A stretch of DNA of 64,000 nucleotides from Platycnemis pennipes (lineage: Eukaryota; Arthropoda; Insecta; Odonata; Platycnemididae), in NCBI GenBank assembly GCA_933228895.1, contig OW121847.1, positions 85,415,656 through 85,479,655 of the forward strand, written 5' to 3'. Positions 1-10,069 of the stretch are shown here, piece by piece. The position numbers and the translations under genes are program-made. The notes beneath the pieces were generated by a model. It did no database searches and had not been told where the DNA came from. It worked only from the letters and a program-made list of their open reading frames with translations. Numbering within the stretch: the first letter of the stretch is position 1; each line of letters starts with the position of its first letter.

Positions 1-254
1 TGTCACCGGTGTTTGATGTGGTATATTCACTCAGAGGACAACTATAAGGCACGAGATCCTTATACTTCTAGAAATTATTATCATATAATCTATTATAATC
101 CTGTCCATAATTTAATAGTATAAAGATTCGTTCCGAGTGTTTGTCCTTAAGTAGTACATACGAGTTTTGACAAAATGTAACAAACTTTAAAAGCCAATTT
201 TGGATAAGTTTTTTAACTAATCATGAGTTAAATACTAATTTCTTATTTTTGTAG
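1..254 (+). other. 5' region of the Harbinger Myb-like gene
   Basis: AT-rich sequence ending in a polypyrimidine tract and a TAG acceptor at 252-254. The missing first coding exon must end with one base of a split codon. I found no convincing ATG-plus-donor combination here, so it is probably left of the window. Confidence 0.5.
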
Positions 255-2082
255 CAAAGACAGAGCGTAAAAACGCCCGAGCTTCTGGAGCTCAGCTGAA
301 CTATTTAGTTGACTACATGTTAACACATAAAGAGTTTGCTGCCGGGCGCCTGAGTGGTGTGCAAGGTAAAACAAATCAAAAACTTCAATGGGAGAGGCTG
401 GCAGATAGCCTGAATGATTTGCCAGGGCCTGAGAAAGCAGTACCCGAATGGAAAAAGGTTTTTGCAAAATATGGTTTCTTGAAGTTCACTTAATTAACCT
501 CATGTTCACTGTAAAGCATAGTGGCAGGTGGTATAAGAACGTGACCATATATTATCTCTCTTTGCTTATTAGTGTAATTGGTTCTTTAAATTCTAAAAAG
601 CTTGTTAATACTGAAATATTTGTATCTTATAGTGCTGGGCAGACCTCCGATGCCATGTTAGAGCACGGGTGGCAAAAATAACCAAGGCCACCACTACGAC
701 TGGCAACACCTTAGTGCCTCCTGATCTAGGTGACCTAGACAGAAAGGTACTAAGTGTGATTGGAGAATGTTCTTCAACAGGAATAGGTGGCGTACCTGAC
801 TTGGGGTTCACCACGGTAAGCTTGGACTTTTCTAAGGCAAACATTCAGAATAGCTGTTTTTCCTTGAGACCTAACAAATAATAATTTTTTCTATCAGTGC
901 TCCCATGCAAATGATTATGAGACCATAAATCCTGGAATGCCAGAAGTGTCCTGTCAGTTAGAGGAGAGGTTTGAAGGGGAAACAAGCGTAAGTGATCCGG
1001 CAAAGTGATTTTATACAGTATCTTGAAGTGAAGATGAATTTCCTTGTTGCTAGCTAGTATTAATGCACATGTTTCCCTCCACATAGGCCAGCAGTCCACC
1101 TCAACCACCCCCATCTCCACCTAATCCTGGACCATCAACTTCTGCCAGGATTCCTTTGACAGGTTAGTTTTGGGTTTATTCAAACATAAGTAATGCCTAT
1201 TCCAAGGTTGGTGACATAATATACACTTGTACCCATTTTTCAGTATCTCTGTCCTTTTTGAAACTTGACAAATATTTTAAATCTAGTTAAATATGGAGTA
1301 TCTCATGTCATGTAAGATGCTTATCACAACACCTGAAATCCAAAGATATTTATGACCACATTAAATTTTAAATTTGTATAGCATGTTTGACCCAATCATT
1401 AGTGAAACCTATGCTTCCAGAAAATAAATTTATATTTGGATATACTCTCTTCTGGGATACCTTCTATTATCATTGCTATATGTCACATGCTCATAGGAAT
1501 TAAATACAACTTCCCTATAAGGATGTAAATAACTGAGATTTCATTTGAAGAAAGGCGTTAATTTTATTTCAAAAGAATATTCATACTTAGGTGTATTAAT
1601 CAATGAACATGAAATACATTTATAAGATGATCATGAATATCTTGTTATATAGCATATTACAGAAGACATGTTACCTTTATTGGTAAGTATCAAATAAATC
1701 AACAAATCTCATCGTCATATTTTTGTGTACCCACAATGTTTATCGATAAATTTAATGCTCCAGTTACAAACTATAGTTTTAAATTATCATTTCTATTCTT
1801 ACATTTTTAGGAAAGAAAAATCTGATGGAAAGAATGTGTGCTGCAACTGCAGAGTTACAAGAGCAGCAAAGAACTACTAATAAATTGCTTCAGGTATTAA
1901 AATCAATTTATTAATTCAACTTCACACTCAGGCAATGTCTTTGCAACTTAACTGTTAAATCATTTTTAATTATCTTTCAGGAACTTAACAATAATGTGAA
2001 CAACATTTCAGAGAGCCTACAATCAATGGCACAGTCCCTGGCAATAATTGCTGCCAATTCTATTAGACCTCCATCTTTTTAA
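255..2082 (+). CDS. Myb/SANT-like DNA-binding protein of a Harbinger transposon (5' partial, six exons)
   Basis: Exons at 255-457, 633-815, 898-987, 1087-1162, 1811-1893 and 1981-2082 each lie between AG acceptors and GT donors, and all junctions preserve frame, giving at least 244 residues and a TAA stop. Exons 1-2 encode a trihelix Myb/SANT-like domain: ARASGAQLNYLVDYML, then KLQWERLADSLN, and a third helix rebuilt across the first junction (EWKK joined to CWADLRCHV). This is the pattern of zeste-type and NAIF1/MSANTD-type domains. Exon 4 is proline-rich (PPQPPPSPP). Exons 5-6 look like a coiled coil rich in Glu, Gln, Leu and Asn. In Harbinger elements this partner binds subterminal DNA and recruits the transposase. 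Exon 1 starts with two bases of a split codon, so an upstream exon with the Met must exist; I could not identify it in 1-254. Identity is inferred from domain pattern and from its neighbour. Confidence 0.85.
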
Positions 2083-2086
2083 TAAA
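2081..2086 (+). terminator. polyadenylation signal AATAAA overlapping a stop codon
   Basis: AATAAA starts on the second base of the TAA stop (2080-2082) of the Myb-like gene. The 3' UTR would therefore be only about 10-30 nt. The signal is canonical; its use is inferred. Confidence 0.6.
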
Positions 2087-2578
2087 GATATATGAAAATA
2101 TTAGTCTTTTTAATGAATTAAAGTATAATATACCTTTCATTTCATTCATCTGAAATACATTAAGACAACTGTTTTATTTCATGTAGAAATTAATAGAATG
2201 GCTATTTAAATCAAATCCTACAACTTGTTCATGTTTATCCTATCCTAGTTTTATTAGCAGATTTTCTTCCTTACTATGGCTACATGCAATTATCTTTGTT
2301 ATGTATTCTTTTTTTTGAGATTCTACTATATGAACCCCTTCTACATACTAATTGGCTTTCTCCGCAAGCCTTTCGCACAAATAAAGACTATCTATCTATC
2401 TATATCTAGAGGTTGTTCCAACATCTGCAAGCCAGGAAATGCACTTGATGGCTTTAGGTTCAGCCACAAGGTATATGAAACCAGTACACCATTAAAAACA
2501 CAACTAATCAAGACATGTATATCAGAAAATGAAAAAATAAATAACATTTCATACTTTTTACCCAACCCAAAACAATGC
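2083..2578. other. spacer between the convergent Harbinger genes
   Basis: About 500 bp separate the two stop codons. On the - strand AATAAA occurs at 2250-2255 and again at 2173-2178, either of which could end the transposase mRNA. A short (CTAT)n tract lies at about 2388-2405. The open frame on the + strand at 2276-2734 overlaps the transposase exon and looks like a shadow. Confidence 0.5.
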
Positions 2579-4669
2579 CTAATTTCTAAATCCCCTGACC
2601 AGCAAATTTCTAATCCTAATCCCCTCTGCAAGCCTATCCCCTTGCTCAACAGCATGCTGTTCTATAGCTTCTCCATTTCCTTCATCACCTGCAAGGTCAC
2701 CATCATTTGGCCCATCCTGTACATTATACCTTAATCTAATATTATGGAGGATGAAGCAAGCCAGTGTTATAGTGGCAGCATGAGCTGGTTGGTAATGCAG
2801 TGTCCTGTGCTGTAAAAGGCAGCGGAAGGTATTTTTTAATACCCCAAATGCCCGTTCAATGCAATTTCTTGTGCGGCAGTGAGCTTCGGTATATCGTGCC
2901 TCTGCTGTTCCTTCTTCTGCATTTGTTATCGGGGTCATGATCCAGGGCTCCAGTGGAAATCCTGAGTCTCCTGTAGAGTAAATTGTCCATAAGACATTAA
3001 TCCTTTGCTCACACTACATATTTTAAAGGAATTTGCAATGGCTTCTAATAAAGTGATACCTAATAGCCAAGATGTGTGGTCACCTGCATCCCACTTCTCA
3101 ATCATGTTATCCCTTATGTTGGAGTGCCTCCATATAAAGGAATCATGCACAGACCCAGGGTAGCGACTTACAACTCCAAGGAATTCCAAATCATGAGAGC
3201 ATACCTTTAATGGAATTGAAATAGACAAGTACAGCTATGATATAATAACATTAAAATAAAGGTAATGTGATATTTATTCAATGTGCAATCTCTTAGATTT
3301 TATCATGAAAAGTATCATGAAGTTTCTTCCCAGTTCTTAAATTTCAAAATAATCAGAGGAAATATTTATGCCACTTCTCCTCTAATCTTAAAAGTAACAA
3401 ATATTTCTTTGGGTGACAATGAATGAGAATGTTCGCTCTGATATAAAATCTGTATGATTAATTTATTCATATCCCTTCATAACTTCTCATTTTTACACTT
3501 AAATGGGATATAGAATATGCAAGTCTAACTCATAAAAACAAATACTACTTGGAATTTATAACATTCATGCATTGCTCTATTGTGAGGTATGAGTTTAAGT
3601 ACAACAATTTTTAAGATGCCAAAAAATTTTCCCCTGTATTAAATACATCTTTGGGTATAGCTTTATAATTAGTCACTTCAGTATGCTGCTAGTTGACACA
3701 AAATCTCCTTTAGTCATTTCAAACTCCAAAAGGAAAACATCCAAATAACTTTTACAAATAGTATGAGATAGAAAAAATACTCACTGCCAATACATTGAGA
3801 GAATGATACCCTTTGTGATTCACATAGGCCTCCTCATTTTGTTTTGGTCGTGTTATGGCAATGTGGGTACAGTCAATGCAGCCTACTACCCCTTTCATTT
3901 GGCGAGCCTCTCGAAACCTATCATGATGGTTAAAAAATATTTTTACTCAACATCTCAGAGTCAGTCAAATTAATAGCATACGTTGGAACTTGTGATTCAT
4001 CTAGACACTGAATAAAATTTCACAAACACACAATATACTCTTTGTTAATTCAGGTAGCCTGTGCATATTTTCATATTCACTATAAAAATAAAGCATGAAA
4101 AAAGGATCGAACCTCCTCTTTATCGGGTTCCGCTGCTCTTCATTGATGGGGAACTTAATCCATTTACCACCAAGTTTTTCGACCACTGCGTTAGCCACCT
4201 TTCGTATGGCTCTGCTAGTAGCCGGCTGGGACATAGATATCAGTCGCTCCTGTCCAACGGCTCGCTGATAGGAGCCAACTGCAAAAAATCTCAGCGCCGC
4301 TAGGACCTACATTTAGAGGATTAAAGACACTTCAAATTCATGAATGTTAATCAATATAGATGGATAATAATATTGATATTGTAGATAAACTGAACGACTT
4401 ACCTGACTTTCCACACTGAGGCCATGTGAACGCTGATGTTGGAAAGTGTCTCTAATGGCTTCACACACATACATTGCTGCATCTTTTGAGAGGCGAAAAT
4501 TCAGAATAAACCGCTCATCTGAGAGATTGAATGCGTTGCTTCGATCCCTCAGAGAACGCACAACAGCAGCCTCTTCATTTTCCTCCACCTCCACGGCGAA
4601 CGCATTTAGCATTGGCACTAGGGCCGCCATTCTCGTCCTTAATGCATAAAAGTGAAGTTGTAGATCCAA
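2579..4669 (-). CDS. HARBI1-type DDE transposase of PIF/Harbinger (five exons, apparently intact)
   Basis: Exons in transcript order are 4669-4403, 4306-4113, 3917-3785, 3204-3060 and 2970-2579. All introns are GT-AG and phases match (0, 2, 0, 1), giving 1131 nt and 376 residues, close to the usual 350-400. Exon 2 has the helix-turn-helix of the family (VLAALRFFAVGSYQ; SQPATSRAIRKVANAV). Exon 3 has GCIDCTHIAI with the first catalytic Asp at 169 and YVNHKGYHSLN. Exon 4 has RYPGSVHDS with the second Asp at 219 and WLLG, completed across the intron to GDSGFPLEPW. Exon 5 has NCIERAFGVLK with the catalytic Glu at 285, then HNIRLRY. Cys rather than Gly after the first Asp is also, from memory, seen in vertebrate HARBI1. 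The Met at 4669 opens the only long frame into exon 1. The protein would cut and rejoin element ends in the nucleus. I see no inactivating change, but activity is not shown. Confidence 0.9.
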
Positions 4670-5099
4670 ATGCTATTTCACAATGTCCATCAAAACATAT
4701 ACCCATATATGAGCCTCTGCTTCTTGCCTTACCTGTTGCGTTCCTATCTTTCTACCGCCGCGTCAGTCTTTTTCTTATTGTTTCTGGTGAAACGCTCACC
4801 ATCAAAAGAACCAAAAGAACAAGTTTTCTCTAGCAATCCATCACAAGAATACTCTCAGAAAAACAGCACACCCACGGTAGTTCAATACGCTTATCAAACA
4901 AACGCTTCGCGGTTCATTAAAATGCAAACACACTTCTATTCCCATTTATTTAATTACATAGAACGACAATACGAGTAAAGCTACACACTGGTTGTACGCC
5001 AAACATATTAATAACAATTAGACTCATTGGGATGAAAAATGTAACATAATAATGGTGTATAGCGGTAATTAAATCACGAGTCGGTCTCTCGTCAATTCT
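4670..5099 (-). promoter_or_regulatory. 5' flank of the transposase gene
   Basis: This 430-bp stretch upstream of the transposase start codon should hold its promoter and 5' UTR. It has open frames on the + strand, but these are shadows without family resemblance. I could not point to a specific core promoter element. Confidence 0.35.
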
Positions 5100-5325
5100 T
5101 TCGCTAAGCCGCTAGAGCGACTTCATTGTCGTCGCTAGCGAAATTCGCTCTTGGCGAATGTTTGCATTCGCTATATGTTCGCCAGACCAAACGAGAATAA
5201 CTTTTTTGTCGCCAAAGGGACGAAGCGAAGCATTCCTGGCGAAATAGCTAGCGAATGAAAAAGAGAATACGAATGCGAACTCCGTTCGCCAATATTTTCG
5301 ACAAATCGCGCTGGCTATAGCCAGA
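5100..5325. repeat. TTCGC/GCGAA-rich subterminal cluster with internal inverted repeat
   Basis: TTCGC, GCGAA and CGCTAGCG motifs recur about a dozen times in both orientations, far above the surrounding AT-rich sequence. One pair forms a long imperfect inverted repeat: 5165-5185 against 5236-5257 (cattcgcta..tcgccag). The palindrome ctggctatagccag closes the block. Clustered short repeats just inside the ends are typical of transposase-binding regions, so this is probably the subterminal region of the Harbinger element. A separate small MITE is an alternative. Confidence 0.5.
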
Positions 5326-5350
5326 AAGAACCAGAATCAGGCCCCAGGAG

Positions 5351-6428
5351 TGTAGACGAAGCGGGGAGGCGGAGTTGCTGCAGGCTGATGGATAAACGGA
5401 GGGAGGGAGGGCGGGGTTGGTGGGGAGAGTCGGGAAATGGCAGAAGAACGGCTAGAATTCGTTGTAGTGGCTGAGAAAACATTAAGGGATCCTCTGCTTA
5501 TCCCTCTTTCCGCACACCTCCCTTTTATCCCACTACCTAGACGTGAAGATGTGCGTGCGGTAAGGCAAGAGAGAAGTGATTAAGTAGAAAATAGAAGTGG
5601 GGGAGGGGTCATGAATATTTGACGAGGTGAAAGGTAGTGCGAAGCGGTGGAGGCAGGAATTTTGGGGTGCAGGAAATGAGGCCGATAAAAAAAGGTGGCA
5701 TCAAACTTTTAAATGGAAACAAGCATCCTTCGCTACCAGCATTCCAGTATTGCTCATATTTCCCAAATTACCGAACATTGTAGTGAATGAAATGGCAACT
5801 CATTTTGTTCGCGGAAGCTTCTTTTCCCAAGTGAATATTCTGATTGTCGTAGGGAAGGAATTTAAGTGCTAAAATTATGTATAGTATTTCTTGTTGTGGT
5901 GTAACCTTTGCCTTGGCAATGCCCACCTGGAGATCATGAGGGACGCATTTGAGGAACTCTGTATGCCCTTGGCGTGATTTTTGCTTATTGTGGCTGAAAA
6001 TCCATTTTGAGTGACTTAACGTGCGTGCCTGGATACAGTAAAAATTCAAGGAAGCTTAAATGTTTCTGAAAGACTGCTAACGCGGTCAACGAGCGAATTC
6101 TCTCCTTTCCCTTATGTGTTTTCATCACAATACTGGCTTACTAGTTAATAGTTATTGTATAAATAAAACAAAAAAATTAAAAAAAAATTTGTACGGTTGC
6201 CACATTACTTTTGTTGTAGCTTTCGTTTCGGAATCCGTAAGTGAAACATAATCCCATTCATTCTGTCAGAACTGCTTCCGCAAAGAAGAGACGGTATTTT
6301 GGATTTTGTGTTAAATTATGCGCCCAAAAATTCGCTTAAGATCGATTGCCTTTTAGAATAAGAGGTACATTCGAATAATGGGAACCTAATGGGGAGAGCA
6401 TTCATGGAAAACAATTAGAAATAGTGAA
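5351..6428. other. unassigned sequence
   Basis: The first 300 bp are purine-rich on the + strand (repeated ggagg/gggag). The rest is AT-rich. Short open frames at 5627-5872 (+) and 5768-6049 (-) resemble nothing I know. No RNA gene or element is seen. Confidence 0.4.
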
Positions 6429-6551
6429 GAAATTCTTCTCGGGTTCTCCACCGGTTTAGTTGGTCCATGGCCGACGTTTCGGTGCTCGACTCGTGTACCG
6501 AAACGTCGGCTATGGACCAACTAACCCGGTGGAGAACCCGAGAGGAATTTC
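6429..6551. repeat. foldback element: 55-bp arms, 13-bp loop
   Basis: The left arm 6429-6483 and right arm 6497-6551 are complementary with about three mismatches, leaving gctcgactcgtgt as the loop. The core includes gccgacgtttcggt and its complement accgaaacgtcggc. Such a sequence would form a long hairpin in single-stranded DNA or RNA. It looks like a small foldback transposable element. No target-site duplication was identified. Confidence 0.85.
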
Positions 6552-6649
6552 TCCAATCAATTCACCGGGAAAGCATACGCTCTTATTTCAATTTGAAATA
6601 GTACCTATTTTCCAGTTTCGTGTCAAGTCCGTCGTAACGGACGAGGCAA

Positions 6650-6807
6650 CGCCCGCGGGCCGCAAGGCCCTTCGCGGGATGACAGTGATGAAGGATGTGA
6701 AAGAGAAGAAATGCGTAAATATGAAGAGATTAGCCGATAGAGGGACTCAGTGGAGAGCTGCGTCAAACCAATCTGAGAATTGATGACCAATGATGATGAT
6801 GATAATG
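6650..6807 (+). mobile_element. RTE-like non-LTR retrotransposon, 3'-end fragment
   Basis: In one frame this encodes the end of the second ORF, including VKEKKCVNMKRLADRGTQW and AASNQS. The same C-terminal pattern occurs in the copies at 8600-8811, 34051-34432 and 57425-57612. It ends in an imperfect (GAT)n tail at 6788-6807, and simple-repeat tails are characteristic of RTE elements. The family's usual stop after NQS is altered here, so the frame runs two codons further. This is a 5'-truncated, dead copy. Confidence 0.75.
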
Positions 6808-7140
6808 ATGACCTATTTCCCTTCAATAGGAAGCAAATACTGGAAAATTAAAACTATAACCGTAAAAAAATTCGTTTTATATTTGAAAGTTCCAAAACTA
6901 TTTAGAGTCGTTTTTCTTTTAAGCACATAGAGGAAGGTCAACCTGAGAGATGGTTTTACCCTTTTTTCATGATAGCTCCATCCCTTGACTGTCAAACGAA
7001 AGGTTGCAGATTGGCATTCCACCTCCTACATGAATGTGGATTCATCCTAGTTTAATGGTTCGATATAATGTTGGGAGTTGAAACATCCTTATCTTCTTCT
7101 TCGTTGAAGACTCTTAAAGTACTACTGACATCTTTTTGAT
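6808..7140. other. unassigned sequence
   Basis: AT-rich spacer between two RTE-like fragments. It may include the insertion point of the larger copy near 7140-7150. I see no gene. Confidence 0.4.
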
Positions 7141-7144
7141 GTGA

Positions 7145-8811
7145 TAAACTTTTTAGGGTAGGAACATAGATCATGGAACATGGATCGCTTCGGACCTGTG
7201 GAAGACTGGAGAACCTGAAGGTAGAAATGCGAAGAATGGACCTCGACGAATTAGGAATCAGCGAAATGAAGTGGCCCGAAGACAGAGACTTTTGGAGTAG
7301 AAGCTACAGGGTTATGCATACGGGATCAATAAATGGTAATGCTGGAGTAGGGATCATACTCAGAATGCATATGAAGAGCTTCTTGCAGTACAATGAAAGT
7401 ATAATAATGGTGAAGATCGAGACCAAACCTGTAGATACCGTAGTGGTGCAGGTTTACATGCCTACGACAGACTATGAAGGTGAAAAAGTGGAGGACGTCT
7501 CAGAATATATCACGGAAGTTATAAAACAGGTAAGAGGAGAAGAAAACTTAATTATTTTAGGAGACTGGAACGCTATCGTCGGAGAAGGTCAAGATGGAAG
7601 AATAACTAGAAAATACGGACTGGGAAACCGAAACGAAAGAGGAGAAAGGCTGCTGGAGTTCTGCACACAACATATGTTAGTGGTCGCCAACGCATTTTTT
7701 AAAATCACAACCGAAGAAGACACTCATGGAAAATGCCAGGAAACAGAAGAAGATGCCAAATAGACTACATTTTAGTGAAGCAAAGATTTAGAAACCAAGT
7801 GAAGGACTGCAAAAGTTACCCTGGGGCAGACATAGACAGTGACCATAATTTAGTGATGATGAAATGCCATATACAATTCAAGGATTTGAAGAAAACAAAG
7901 AAGAATATATGGCAAGTAGAAAAACTAAAGGACGCTCAACATCAGCTGGCATTTCAAAAAGCAGTGGGAAACAACATAGGAGAGAACCTGAAAGAGAAAT
8001 CAGTGGAAGAGCGTTGGGAAAACATTAAATGTGGACTACAGGAAGCGGCAAAAGAAGTTTTTGGAAGAAGAAAGGTTGCCAAGAAGAAACCATGGATCAC
8101 GGAGGAAGTCTTAGACTTGATTGAAGAAAGAAGAAAGTAAAAGAATGCGAAAACTGAAGAAGGGCAGCTTTGCTACAAAAAAAATAAGGAACGAAATAAG
8201 TCGCAAAGCAAGGAAAGCTAGAGAGATGTGGATGAACAATCTATGCAAAGATGTACAAAACAACCTTTCCCTTGGAAAGGTGGAAGCTGCCTATAGGATA
8301 GTGAGGAACCACGTCAAGGAACGGAGCGCAAGATGCAATGCTATCAGAGACAAGAATGGAGAACTTTTGATTGAAAATGAAAACAAAATGAAAAGATGCA
8401 AAGAATATCTGGAAGAGTTATACAACGGGAACAATCTCAGAACGAAAGTTGTTGAAGAGGAAAGCGAAGTCGAGAAGGATGATATGGGAGCATCAATATT
8501 GAGATCGGAATTCGACGCAGCAGTAAGGGACCTTCGGATGAATAAGGCTCCTGGAATTGATGATATCCCCGCAGAAATGATAAAGAACGCGGGAGAGAGG
8601 ACACGATGGCCTAATGAAGACTATTGTCGAGGGAAAAGTGAAGGAGAAGATTGGAAAAGGCAGGCCTCGTCTGAGATACATGGAACAGGTTGTGAAGGAT
8701 GTAAAAGAGAAGAATTACGTCACAATGAAAAGGCTGGCCGATAGAAGAATCGAGTGGAAAGCTGCGTCAAACCAATCCTAAGATTGTTGACCAATGATGA
8801 TGATGATGATC
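7145..8811 (+). mobile_element. RTE-like non-LTR retrotransposon with internal deletion
   Basis: The copy starts close to the beginning of the ORF2 endonuclease and ends in (GAT)n at 8793-8811 after the family 3' sequence (aaccaatcctaagattgttgacc). It keeps the APE-type endonuclease and the linker up to the first RT block. Around 8590-8600 the sequence then jumps to the last 60 or so codons, so most of the RT domain is missing. The endonuclease resembles the BovB/craniofacial-development-protein-2 group, which places it near the RTE clade. That clade call comes from motif resemblance and tail type, not a phylogeny. Confidence 0.8.
7149..8744 (+). pseudogene. APE endonuclease / truncated reverse transcriptase ORF2 relic
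   Basis: The protein would nick target DNA and reverse-transcribe the element. The conceptual product runs through three open segments in shifting frames: 7173-7763, 7733-8140 and 8121-8744. Visible endonuclease motifs are GISEMKW (the catalytic Glu block), GDWNAIVG at about 7560-7583, QIDYILV and SDHNLV at 7838-7855. The linker is highly charged. NKAPGIDDIPAEMIK near 8540 is the start of the RT domain. After about 8590 the frame joins GKGRPRLRYMEQVV and MKRLADRRIEW from the far C-terminus. Defects: an in-frame TAG at 7170-7172 where the family usually has Trp of the GTWN motif, frameshifts near 7725 and 8125-8140, and the large RT deletion. It cannot encode a working enzyme. Confidence 0.8.
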
Positions 8812-10069
8812 TTTTTGATCGAGTATGTATCGATTATTACTACAACTTGCCAAGCATCTCTTTCAAGGAAAATGATAGATCAGTTAGGAGCAATCAATAT
8901 TTTTGAACTCCTTTTTGGATTCGAGGACGTTAGTACTAATTACAAAATGCCCCGAGGCTCATTGGAAACAACCTAAGATTACGTTCGCATGTATAGTGTG
9001 GCAGTTCTCTCTAGAAATTAATTCGACTTTAAATGAAATGTATAATAATATTATGCATTAAAGATCGCTTTTGGTTAAAAAAAAATTGAAAACACTATAC
9101 GGTCTGCCACATATCATTATGAGTCTGTAATTATTATTATAAGTTTACATAATATATTGAGTATCATATTATTACGATGAGTTCAAATATTATTCTAAGA
9201 AAATTAATCAACAGCTAAAAATTTAGGAAATTGCCCGCGGAACCGTCGATCATGTTTCAAATTTACTGAGCATAAATTAACGTATTTTGCATTCGTTTAA
9301 AAGTGTTCACGTAAGGTGACCGAGAGATGAGTCACCATTAATTGTAGGAGTGCAGCAGGTAGCCTGCAGGTGAGTATTTTCTGAGACAGAGGGAGGGTGG
9401 AGAACCGATGTTGGCATTGACGTTCTCTGAACGAAGGCTCCAAAGAGTCAAGAAAAAACGACCCTTACAGTGGGTGGAGTACTGACCTTGGAGTACTTTC
9501 CTTAAGATACCCAAAAGAGGACCAGTATTTCAACAAAATATCTCTGCCATCGGCAGGGCTTCCGAATACTGGATGTTCCGAATGGTGATAAAGTCGTGTC
9601 TTTTTATTTTTTTCTTTAAATTTCCTAAAGATATTTACGTCCCCGAATTTAAAAAGAAACCCTGGCTGTTATTTTGCATTTACTTTTGACAAACCGAGTA
9701 TAGTATATCAGCAAATCACAACTTCTCAACCACCATGTTGTTGAATAGAACCATCTGAGAGAAATATTGCAGCATCTGGAAAATTCTAATAATCTCCCGG
9801 GATAATTATAGTCACTCCACGAGTCGCCATTCCCAGCACTTTACGAAATTATTCGTTTAAAATTTATACCAGTCATTTTTCATATTGTGTATTGGAATGA
9901 TGATCTGTCAAGACTAACCTCGTGGCCCACGAGGCGAAAAATATTACAATTCTGTAAATTCCAATGTCGACGAGAGGCTGAATGAGGTTCGCCTTGTTAA
10001 AGCACTCTGGGTGTATGAGAGAGCCAAACCTTACATAATGTTGACCCGGTGAGTCAAGGACTACTATTC
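8812..10069. other. unassigned sequence
   Basis: AT-rich to balanced sequence. It has a short GC hairpin (cctcgtgg/ccacgagg near 9920), and small open frames at 8794-8976 and 9873-10160 that resemble no family. Nothing else is recognised. Confidence 0.4.

Larger units (their letters stand above)
1..5340. mobile_element. PIF/Harbinger DNA transposon, left end outside the window
   Basis: This interval holds the two genes that define autonomous PIF/Harbinger elements: a Myb/SANT-like DNA-binding protein (+ strand, 255-2082) and a HARBI1-type DDE nuclease (- strand, 2579-4669), arranged tail to tail. In the family, the two proteins act together: the Myb-like partner helps bring the nuclease to the nucleus and to the element ends, and insertion usually duplicates a 3-bp TWA target. 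Both genes are spliced and open throughout. The + gene lacks a visible first exon, so the element probably extends left of position 1. I could not place terminal inverted repeats. The right boundary is set loosely after the GCGAA-rich cluster at 5100-5320. Domesticated host copies are an alternative, but finding the two genes side by side favours a transposon. Confidence 0.85.

Noticed and set aside
243..467. 74-codon - strand frame at the start of the window
   Set aside because: It is the antisense shadow of the Myb/SANT exon 255-457, as are similar frames over the other transposon exons.
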